The position numbers and the translations under genes were made by a program. Source: Ridgeia piscesae (lineage: Eukaryota > Annelida > Polychaeta > Sabellida > Siboglinidae). From it: a stretch of DNA of 64,000 nt. Below, one piece after another: positions 12,101 to 24,100 of this stretch (its first letter is position 1; each line of letters opens with the position of its first letter). The notes below the pieces were generated by a model that saw nothing but the letters and a program-made list of their open reading frames with translations, did not search any database and was not told the DNA's origin. The stretch lies in assembly GCA_025642075.2 (NCBI GenBank), contig JAODUO010000156.1:186001-250000 (forward strand). Reading direction: 5' to 3'.

Positions 12101-15100
12101 CATTAAATAGACACCAGCCAACACAGTCAACACTCGGCCATTAAGTGAAATCTGTATTAGGATCCTTCAAGAATAGTTATTTTTTAAATTAAATACTTAT
12201 TATTACATTAGAACCAATATTTTGTAACAAATGTTATGCTAAATACATTAAACATGGTTATCAAGAAACTAGGTTTCTGCTAAGAGTCAGCAATGAAATC
12301 ATGCAGACCTTATTTACACAGATTAGCACCTGTGGGTACTGGGCAGTAAATTGGACACCACCAGCCTGCTTTGTGTGTTAGAGAAGGTCTGGCATAGATA
12401 AGCACGTCCTTTGTCCAAGCCAGGTATCCCAAATGAAACAAATCTCCTTGGGAGTTGTTCACTCAGTCTAGCAAGACAGGGCGGCCTGGTGAATGGTGAT
12501 ACTGGTGTTAAATGAGAACCCAACTTGGCTGTCAGCTAGGTCTGTTATCATTGCCATGATTTTGTAAAAAGGGCAGTCTATGGCGATCTGTGCCACAATA
12601 ATGTTATTTTGTTACCTTATTTCTGACTGTAATGCACTCACTTGTCAGTGATTCAAAAGATTTTTAAGTGCTTGTGTATGCAAGACCAAACCTTTGTAGT
12701 AACTAGACTGTGTCTGAAAAAATTTTTGGTGACCTTATTTACTGTGACTTTTCCTAGGCAAAACTGTTACTTTTTCTGTGACTTCTTTTACTGAGAATTA
12801 ATTTTTGACAGCGCAAAACAACGAAACAATTACATATTCTGAATTTTTTCAACAATTATCAAAATGTTCTGTTACTATAGAATGCCCACTGGCAACGTGT
12901 CATTTACCAAAACGTTATGGATCTGATTAGCACTTAGCACACATAGTTAAACGCACACATGCACGATATCAAGTTGCACGCACACATGCATGCATGCATG
13001 CACAGCATTAGATGCTATACACGCAAAGGGCTATCAGGAAATCCCCCAACTAACAGACACAAACAATGTGCAATTTTTGAGAGATATCATTCGGCCTACA
13101 GCCTGCCACGCATATTTTGCCATATCCTGGCCCGCACCGCGCTAGTCTGGCCCACAGCCTGCCAAGCATATTTTGCCATATCCTGGCCCGCACCGCGCTA
13201 GTCTGGCCCACAGCCTGCCACGCATATTTTACCATATCCTGGCCTGCACCACGCTAGTCTGGCCCACAGCCTGCCACGCATATTTTGCCATATCCTGGCC
13301 TGCACCACGCTAGTCTGGCCCACAGCCTGCCACGCATATTTTACCATATCCTGGCCTGCACCACGCTAGTCTGGCCCACAGCCTGCCACGCATATTTTAC
13401 CATATCCTGGCCTGCACCACGCTAGTCTGGCCCACAGCCTGCCACGCATATTTTGCCATATCCTGGCCCGCACCGCGCTAGTCTGGCCCACAGCCTGCCA
13501 AGCATATTTTGCCATATCCTGGCCCGCACCGCGCTAGTCTGGCCCACAGCCTGCCACGCATATTTTACCATATCCTGGCCTGCACCACGCTAGTCTGGCC
13601 CACAGCCTGCCACGCATATTTTACCATATCCTGGCCCGCACCGCGCTAGTCTGGCTCACAGCCTGCCACGCATATTTTGCCATATCCTGGCCCGCACCGC
13701 ACTAGTCTGGCCCACAGCCTGCCACGCATATTTTGCCATATCCTGGCCCGCACCGCGCTAGTCTGGCCCACAGCCTGCACTGCAACACACACAAAATCCG
13801 CTAAAAGGCCAAAACCCGCCCCATGCAGGGCCTTGAATTAGCTGCACACCACTGACCTATTGTTCATATTCACAATGTGTGTTGTCATTCTCACCTGTCA
13901 TGAGACCTTTTGAGCATGCTCTGTAACGTGTCGATGCGACGCAGCTGCTTGCAGGACTTGTGTAGTCGGAGTGCATCTTCAAGAGCCAGGATGGCACTAC
14001 GCAGATGGCTGCGAACTACACAGAAAACAGAACACATCATTGCAAGAAAACCTTAAAGGAAATAAAAAACACATACTGTTTGCATCAATGTTATAATACA
14101 TGCTGTTAAATAGCTCCATGTCCAAATATATTGGCAAAGAAGCCCCCTGATGTCTGTTGGACTATATAGTGAGTTGGTAATTATGAATGAAATGTATTTT
14201 GATGAATCATAGTCACTCCCTATACAGTTGAAGTTTGTAGACGATACAAGTGTTTAGAAAAATAAAAAGTGATGCAGATAGACAGCATTTACAAGGTGAT
14301 CTTAATAAGTTGACCAAATGATCTGAGAAGTGACAAATGCTGTTTAATTTTGGGAAGTGCAAGTGCCTCCACACACGACATGGGAATGAAGATGCACAAT
14401 ATACAATGGGTGGTACTGTATTAAATACTACCATAAAGGAAAAGGACTTAGAATTAAATATTAGTGCTGATATGAAGGTATCAGAGCGGTGTGGAATTGC
14501 AGCAGCGAAGGGAAACCAAATTCTTGGATTAATTAGGCGAAATATAGTGTACAAGAAAAAAGAACTAATAATACCGCTATACAAAACAACAGATAGGTCT
14601 CATTTAGAATATTGTATACAAGCATGGAGGCCATATCGCAAGAAGGATATTAATATACTAGAAAGAGTAAAAAGGAGAGCCACCAAAATGGTACCAAAAC
14701 TCTGGAATATTAGTTATGAAATGAGTCTAAAAGAATGTGGTTTAACAACACTAGAAACCAGGAGATTGACAGGAGATCAAAAAGTATTTTAAGTATTGAA
14801 TGGGTATGAAAATATTTACAGAAATATCTTTTTCTCGGTTAAGGAAGAGAGAAGGCCTAGAGAACATGGAGTTACATTAACGTGTAGACTAGATATTAGA
14901 AAATTCTCATTTTCACAAAGAACAGTAAATGAATGGAGCCGATTATCAGCTGATTGTGCTAGTAAGTAATGTTAATATATTTAAAAGTAAAATTGACATA
15001 TACCTAAGAAGGGCTGGGTACACTTAGATAGATAGGTTGGACTCTCGACAAGCCAAAGGGCTTCCTAATCCACCTGCCATCTATAGGTGGCAATCTTGTT

Positions 15101-18100
15101 AAATCTTGTTGTTAAATGTGTCTCTTCACCGTAATCACGTAACTGGAATTATCTCTGGTTATTCATATGAGATTACCAGAAACACAGCCAAATTGTGTGA
15201 AAACAGCAGACAATATTACATATCAATAAAGTTTATGAATTTTCACTCTATAATTGTCTAGAATAAAACATTCTATCTTTGTCAATTGGCAATATATCTA
15301 AAACCAGTAGACACCACAATCACATAATTTTAAAGGTATTAAACAAACATCAAAATAAACACAACTTGAGTATAAAATAATAATAATATTAATGAATTCT
15401 TATGTGCCAATGTCCTCGAAGATCAAGCTCAGTGGCAGGACAAAACCAAGGCATTAAGCAATAACTGTAAACAATGCGCGAGTCGTTGACGGGTGGATGA
15501 AGATGCTAGGAAGCTAAGCATGACAGGCAACATTAAAGAGATAGGTTTTGAGACTAGTATTAGTAGTTTAAACTGATTATCTATATGACATGAAAATAAA
15601 CACAGCCAAATTGTGAGAATGCATTCACAGGACTGGTCATTCGTGGTTTTTAGTGAATGTAGAGTTATCTACTTCCATGCCACACAGCCAGTCCAGGAAT
15701 CAGAATGCAGTTGATCTCAATAGAGTATGATATTTCATTCTCTAGTTGTTCAGAATATAAATTAAAAGGAAGCAAAAGTCAATGCTTTGGCGATACGAGC
15801 CTAATAGAGTTAATAAAAAGTAACAATTTCCAACAACAATCATATTTTTAATGTTAGCGGTTTACCAGAATAAAATTAGAACACATAGACATCGAAAGTC
15901 TGTGGACTATGCAATTTTAGAAACAGAATGACATAGTGGAGTCGACTTGAGTGGCATGAATTGTGCATACTTTCTTTCTGACCTAACCATGAAAACGATC
16001 ACCAACAGCTGCCAAACTTCTCACATATATTACATACATATACATTAAATTAATATACATACAGTATGTTACACCAAAATTAACTTGCATTCCTTTAATG
16101 AAGACAAATGTGCAGCTCTCGACAGCAATTTCTTCTGTGGCGCCACGGTTACCGTAAAATCACTATATATGTTAGCTTTATACAAAATACTGTTACATGG
16201 CGCATTTGTGTACGAATATTTATCAACTTTACGTATGGCATTCACATGCATGAAATAGTTTAATTTATTATTAATTAAATTAAATTATAAGTTTTATTAT
16301 AATATAATAATATTTGATGATTGTTACATCAGAGATGGCACATACCGGTACTGGCATCAGGCGAACTCTTTCTTTGCATTCAGAGCATGTTTACAATGAT
16401 AACTTTTGGGTCGTTATAAACATCAGAATGAATTATTGTGCGGTATTCTGATGTACTACATACACTGGTCATAAGCTGGTAATATACAACATTTATTTTA
16501 AGACTGCATACAAAACAAATTGTTTTGAAAAAGTGAAGCCAGACATTTCACAGAGGCCTGGCTGAGCTTCGAGATCGCCACTGGTCGCTTTCAGAGAATT
16601 ATATCAACTACAGCCTACATGAGATAATCTATACCTGGATACATACATTACAAACAGATAGTATGTATTTATCGTAAGAAAAAAGTTGTGTAAGTCATTA
16701 ATATCACTAGTATGTCGATGTATGAAGGAGTTGTAAATTTAGCATAATACATTAAATCCTGGAATGGAATCCTGGTTGTCGCCGTAACTCAGTTGGTAAA
16801 TGCATTCATTAGGTGTGTTCGCTTTTACAATTGGAAGGTTACAACCTGATACAAAACCACTGATCTCTTTTTGTAATTTTTTTAACTTTCACAAAATAAT
16901 AATTTTGACCAGTATTTGTAGTACATCAGAATAGCACACAATAATTCATTCTGACACTTATTTCAGCCCAAAAGTTATCATTGCAAACATGCTGTGAATG
17001 TGTAGCAAGGATGCACCTGATGTCAGCGTGTGTGACATCTCTCACTCCACGATACCCTGTCATTGCCTAGCTAGTTCAATTTCAGCTTTTGGCGGGAATA
17101 GCTATACAGACGGATTTAAAACCAAACTACAAATGTATTTTTATTTATTTATTGAATGTTGTAAAAAGTTACATACTTTGCATATACATGGAAGGTATCA
17201 CGTTCATATGAACAGAGGCATATGTATGCAAGAAATAAGGTAAAGCTACGTGACAATAAGGCTAGAACACAGCCGACTAGCAGGGCCAAGCTGAATTGGG
17301 GATCAATTCGCATAAACGATAATATTGGGCCGTCCTAATATAGCACTTTGACATCACTTGCTAAATAAGTTTTCAAAAGTACTGCCTTTCGTAGCTACAT
17401 AGTTCCTTTTTTTCAGGTTGACCACTCAGAACTCATTACAGATGTGCAAGGAGCACTCGTTACATCACAGACTATCAACAATGGCACCTCTCATGAAGTT
17501 TTATTCATAAACCAGACCAGTGACATTAAAAATGTGATTATGGTTCGAAATGGTTGGTTTCTATTAACCATTTGACATACAGTGTACATAGCATGTAACT
17601 TATCCATTGTTGTTCCCTATAACAGCTGTAACATAGATTTAATAAAGTCAGTTAACTCTTTACTGGTTAGACAGCCTTCTTATTTTATACCCTGCTGTGG
17701 GCAGACAATTTTAAGATGGCAGCCATCTGTGAATTATGCTGCATGTTGTTTGCATTAAAATTGTAATAACTTGACAACCGATGCATGAAAATATATGAAA
17801 TTAATTGCACTGTACATGGAATGTTTGTGTGAATAAAATGTGGTATAAATTTTAATGTGTTGCAATCAATTACATTTTAGATCTTGAAGCAAACTTTAAC
17901 AATTATGATGACAAAATAAATAAGCAACTTCATCATGCTACATATTAATTTTTTTAGAACACATAACAGTGAACCTGTGGAACTAATGTAGCCATGTATG
18001 TTAGTTTTATCCTAGTAAAACATTTATCCAATTTTGACGGGTAGTTTTCAAATTATAATTGCTTTTGTAAACAATGCCAATGCGACGGAAGACAAAAATC

Positions 18101-21100
18101 ATGCCATAATTTACAAAATGACTATCGTTTACCGATCATATTGCCGAATGGAATGTTCTATTCATATGTAAAATCAACACTTGAATAACGAAGGATAGCA
18201 GACTCCTTTCACAAACAGATGCTCCCTTATCAGAAGCTATGTGCATATTAATAAAATACCCTAAAATAAATAAACCAAACGAAGTACAGACGGTGATCCG
18301 ATCAACAAAATGGCTGCATATCGGCGAAATGAACATGCCGCCGACGGGTCATCTTCTTCGTATCTCAACAACAAAAAGTCGCACAAACAACATAGATGGA
18401 TGATAACAGGGTCTCCGTGATCGCAAACATCGATATCCGACTCGAACTCGTCGAGAAATGATCTCAGTAATATCCGCCAAATGCTGCACGATGTCGGAGG
18501 TTAATTAGACGAACGCACTTCAATATCCTTCCAAATAGACTCATTTAATTCGCAAACGAAAACAATTTTTCACAAGATGGCAACAGCACATGTTTCTGTG
18601 ACCTACATAGAGCTTAGATCAGCAGTTTGAGCTGGCTGGTTAATGTAAAAGAAGGATGTGATCGTGGTAAACGAAAGACCCATGAACTGTGAGTTCACTG
18701 GGCTGTTTTGGATGGTCTGCGTGTACGAGGGGTTGGGCGGTTTTGGACGGTCTGCGCAGTAGAGAGTTAATCTAAGACAATTTAAACTGAAAATAGTCAG
18801 ACAATAATACAAAATAATTTAAATTTTACTGTAACATATGTAGTTAACTTACTGAACATTCGTTGTTCATTGTCTTGATGCCACACATTGCAGAGTGAGC
18901 AGTGTGTTCGACTGGTACCACTCTCCTGGGTGTGGAGGCTAGCAAACTGTTCGGCCAGGATGTCAACAGTCTGTGCTTGGCCAGCGATGGCGAGTGCAGA
19001 ATGGTAGTGTGCCAGTGCGAGGAAGTAGTATGTCTTCACTTCGACCATGTTCAGCCAGGCCCCTGGGATGTAATCCCTCACCACACTTGCCAACATCTGT
19101 GTGTGTGTCTCCTGGTACTCTGTAGACACCTGGGCAACAAATATCACAGTCAGCAAAGGAAAACATCATTTTACATTGTAACATGTATTCTTTACATTGT
19201 AACATGTATTCTTACAAGTGAGGGGAGGGGGAGACGGAGGAAGGGGAGAGAGAGGGAGGGGAAAGGGAAGAAGGGCAGAGGGAGGGAGGGCAGAGGGAGG
19301 GGCAGAAGTGGAGATGGAGAGACAGAGGGAGGAAGGGATGGGGAAAGGTAGGAAGGAGAGAGGAAGGAAGGGGAGAGGGAATAGGAGGGGAGAGGGAAGG
19401 CGGGGCAGAAGGGGAGAGGGATATGGGAGGAATGGGAGAGGGATATGGGAGGAATGGGAGAGGGAGGGGAGGAAGGGGAGAGGGAGGGAGGAAGGCAGAG
19501 GGAGGGGCAGAAGGGGAGAGGGATAGGGGGAGTGAGGGAAAGAGAGAGAGGGAGAGTAGAACTAACCTTGGCCGACTCGTGTGCTAGACTCATGTGCTGC
19601 CGGCGACTTCCTTGTGCTCCAACTAACTGGATGCCCTCGAACATGCACTCCTGGGCCTGGCTCTGTCAATCACACTCTCTTCTGTTAACCCATTAGGCAC
19701 TAGGATTTTATTAAAACATGCCCTCTTGTTCCCAGGATTTCTAGCAATTGTTAAGTGATTTTACATCTATGTGTAGAAAAACATCTACTCATTTTTTTTA
19801 TTACAAGTTGTGTTTATTTTGAAGAGTACTAATTTCTCCACATTTCTGTATACATAGAAATATGATTTAGTCATAAAATGTTGATCACAATTTGCAAAGC
19901 AAATAATAATTTTTTTAAACTTGAAAGTTATTCTACACAGCGACTGACATTTGAAATTGAACCCCTATTCAAAATTGCAGCTATAAATGTTAGCTTTGCA
20001 ACAACGAAAACATTACAAAATACTGACGGTTATTTTTAAAGTTTGAATAAACATTTTAGAAATGGCCGACATAGTGTTATACAGGCATGTATTGATATGT
20101 ATCTGTAATAAAGCCGTTGAATCAATCAAATTGGTTGCAATTGTGTTTATTGACAAACAAAACATTGTGTCTGTTCATGTTGCAAGTTGTTTGAAATGGT
20201 ATAGTGTGTGTGTGTGTTTTATGTGAAATACTGGTCAAAGAAAACAGATTTCTTCTTCGTCTTCTTCTTTTCATCTTCCTGTAATGAAAAAAGAGTCAAA
20301 ATAAATAAACAAGAAACGAGAGAAATATAAAATAATTATGAAAATATAATTGTAAACAATTATGAAACAATTATTGTGTTTTATTATGACAACATAATAA
20401 AAAACACAATAGCTGGTGGCTGAGGTTAGAAGTAACATCAACAGAACAGAACAGCAACACATTCAGAAACAAACTGCCAGGTACACATGTATGTACTTGG
20501 CACTGACACTGACAGCTGTCAGAATTTGACAGAAATTGTATTCCCTAGTTGATATATTTATTTAGGCCTTATTTTATTTCAGGTGTCCAAGTCGGCCATA
20601 TACAGAGAGTTTTACCTGGTGGATCCATGGCAGGCTTGGTCGAAGGGTACAGAGAGTCATACCAGTGTATACCAGCCATAAGATGGAACTTCTGTGCTCT
20701 CAGCGGAGAACAAGATATGGGATAACACTCAGCCCTTGTTGACTGCTGCCCTTACAAATGATCAGTTGATTTGTAAATAAGCAGTTGGATTGATTATGAA
20801 CAAATCAACTGACTCTTGACACCAGCAGATCTTGTTTCATTAGCTTGGGCATATCTGTACCAAGGACTGCAATTCCGACATGGACAGTCATTGTGGGCAG
20901 CGGCCAGGCCAGAGTTCTGACAAAGATGTAATTCACCATTCTCTCTTTCTGTCTGCCATGGGCTGGTGGATCTGCAGGTAAACATACAGCTGTAGTGTCT
21001 TCTGCAGTTCCAATTGCTTGCGTCCTGAACAGAAAACAGCCATGTTGTCAGGGTTCGCTAGGACTTGGCCGGACGTTCTTGCTAGAGCCATGGTTCCATC

Positions 21101-24100
21101 CCTATAAATAAACAGGACATGCTGTAGTGCTAAATATTGACTGTTTGAATTTACTGTTTTTATATGAAAAAAGATCATCCAATCTGCACCTAATAAGCAG
21201 CATATATGTTACAGTGTAATAGTGAACAGTGTCCTTTACTTTGGTGCAGTGTGTTGGAAGTGACAATATCAACAACCAGGACAGAATTAGGCTAGATACA
21301 TTTATCAAGAAAGCAAATGGGACTGTAAGGATGGAACGGGTCATGGATAGAGTACAGAAGTTTTCAGGCAGATGACATACACTCACTAAGATCTTAATTT
21401 GACAGCTGACAGGAGTGACAGATACTGAGTTGCCTTTATTATTGCCCATATTATTGCACAGATAGATAGATGGTGATGCTGCTCCAGCTGCTGTCTTCAT
21501 TGAATAGAGATGTGTGTATGTTTGTGTGGTGATACATATTACATAAACTAAGGTTTGATAACTGATTACATGATCACTTAGTGTTTATGCACTAGAGTTG
21601 ACAGTGCTCAGTCATGCAATTTCCTAATGTTGGTAAGTGTGGTATTGAATACATAATTGGTAAAATAATACTGCGTCTTACAAACATTTCACTCCACTAT
21701 GACATTCCTCTCACAAAATGACAATAGCATTTATCGCTACATTGTTTGTGTCATGTTGTATCTTATATTAAGTGCTTTAATTTATATTATCCAATAAACA
21801 CAAATGTTGGCACCTCAAAATATTAAACGAACAGGAATATCTATGACAATGTATATTGCAGAGATGGAGTAATCGTACTCGTGTACTCATACTCGTACAC
21901 GAGTACTTTTTGAGTACTCGTACTCGAGTACGAAGGAAAGTAATCGTACTCGTACTCGAGTACATTACCAAAGTAATCGTACTCACGATTACTTCTCACG
22001 ATTACATATTTTTCATATGAACAGTTGCAAGCAAATATATTAGACAGATAAAATGGCAATATTAGAAGTAATCTAATAAATGTAATCATAATCAAGGTAT
22101 TAATTTTCTATTACTGTTGAGCATTTCAGTTAAATAAATATTCAGTCAGATTTCCCTAATTAATACCTTCTCTTCCCAGAGAAGCCACATCACCTCACCC
22201 TCCTGTTTAGTACAAAGTACAAGTTATACTGTGACAGTCCCTGGGAAGCACTGCAGGAGATAAGCATCCCCTAACATCTTGCTTTGTAATTTTAGAAGCC
22301 AGGCCATATGCCCCACCTGTACTGTTTGCTTTGTCAGTATGGTGTGAATGACTGGTCATATTTCCAACATCCAGAATCCTGACTGGGTCTGGGTGGTTAG
22401 CTGCTAAATCCCTGTCTAGTATTATGTTTAATTAAGTGCAAACTGTAAACCCGTCTAAATCCACAACTATTCTGTGTTTGTCCCATCCAGACATGGGGTC
22501 AAATACATTGAAATTTTTATTTAAATACAAATATTCTTGAGGGATTACAAATACTTTGTATTTAAATACGAATACATTGAAAAGTATCTCAAATACTTCT
22601 TCATATATTTTTCAAATACTTTTCATTTTGTATTACTATGTAAATATAAGAAAAGCAACACATATATTGAGACATCTAGTTTATAGGCATATTTAGTGTT
22701 TTGCTCATATGATGACAGGCAGACCAGTGCTAGGGAGTATTGTTATTGCTAACTGCATCACAGTGACATCTGACTGAAAGACGTAAAGGCCAAAATATAT
22801 TGTTTGTATGTTAAGCCAGGAGTTCCATGATAATATAATGCCTATGTTGCCCTCAGAAGAGACACTGCTAATCATTGCTAATGTTGTGAGGAAGGCTCAA
22901 CTTCAAAGTCAGCCAAGAAACCAGAATAAACTGGTGCCAAATTGAAGCCTGACTAAAGAACAAAAGGGGATATTGACCTATGGTCACTGTTAGGTATTAA
23001 TCCATCCTCTGGCTCTGAACAATCACAAGTTGTGGTCACTGCAGGGCCATAGGGGAAGCCTGCTGTTAAGTGTCTTCATCAGTAATTAGCAATGTTGGGT
23101 GAAGTTGCAGTGCATTAAGGTAATCAGTTTGGCAGGCATTACATGTGACAGTGAAAAAGAAATGTTGATACTGACAATGTATTTGAAAAAATATTTGAAA
23201 AAGTCAAATACTTTAGGAAAGTATTTAAATACCAATACTTTTAATTCCTAAACATCAAATACAAATACTTAAAACAGTATTTAAATACTTTCAAATACAA
23301 ATGTATTTGACCCCATGTCTGGACCCACCTGATATACTACATAATATTATTTGAATTGGGGATCCATGACATTTTGGTAAAGGATACTTTGGTAATGGAC
23401 ATTTCGGTAATAGACATTTCGATAACAGGACATTTCGGTAACTAGACATTTCGGTAACAATTAAGACATTTCGGTAAAACTACTGAAAATAATCAGAGTC
23501 CAGTCTGCCATATTAGGAGGTAACCTGTTGAGATGTCAGTCAGTTAAACCATTTGTAACTTAGGATGGTCCAGACATGGAACTTAGCTTTCTACCAGTAG
23601 TCAGGCAAGGTGTAAAGTAGTGCTTGCCTCTGAAGGGAACATGGCTTCCAAATAGCAGTGGTGGTGGCTAAAGTGTTCAACCACTACAGCAAATCACTGG
23701 CTAGCAGGACACATTTAAATCCAGACACATAAGGTGAAGCTATACATGTGAACATGGAGCTATCAACAACAACCAGGGGAAAAGCAAAGCTATTGTGGAA
23801 TGGCTATACCAAGCATACAGAGAAAAATGACATGATAAGGTGGCATTGTACATGTCATGCAAGCAAGCTCTGCCCTGCTAGTGCATACACAGACTTGCTA
23901 CCAGCATATCCAGTGTTAAATTTTTTTAAAGAAATATGCCTTTATAGAATATTTATTGGTTTTACCAAAATGCCATGCTACCAAAATGTCTGTTACCAAG
24001 ATGTCCTATTACCAAAATGTCTGTTACCAAAATGTCCTGTTACCGAAATGTCAGTTACCAAAACGTCCATTACCAAAGTGTCCTTTACCGAAATGTCTGG

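Larger units (their letters stand above)
15771..18852. other. rest of intron 10, no coding exon recognised
   Basis: AT-rich. It contains the foldback element at 16378-16993 and one arm (17195-17435) of an inverted pair whose other copy is at 25206-25440. A relatively CpG-rich block at about 18280-18560 has short open frames I do not recognise. Confidence 0.5.

Noticed and set aside
16779..16870. A genuine tRNA gene
   Set aside because: A and B boxes are degenerate and no acceptor stem closes the sequence; SINE-like is the better reading.
19192..19644. ORFs of 100-150 codons rich in Arg/Gly or Pro/Ser/Leu
   Set aside because: Low-complexity purine/pyrimidine tract. Only the 19567-19662 part, in a different splice context, is a real exon.
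20794..20985. Extra rhophilin BRO1 exon at about 20.8-21.1 kb
   Set aside because: Exons 8 and 9 join directly in phase 0 with full family alignment (MLIQLML + SQAQEC), and inclusion of this segment would shift the frame.
21240..21500. LINE C-terminal remnant (INNQDRIRLDTFIKKANGTV) on the plus strand
   Set aside because: Similarity to reverse-transcriptase tails is faint, with several stops; not strong enough to annotate.
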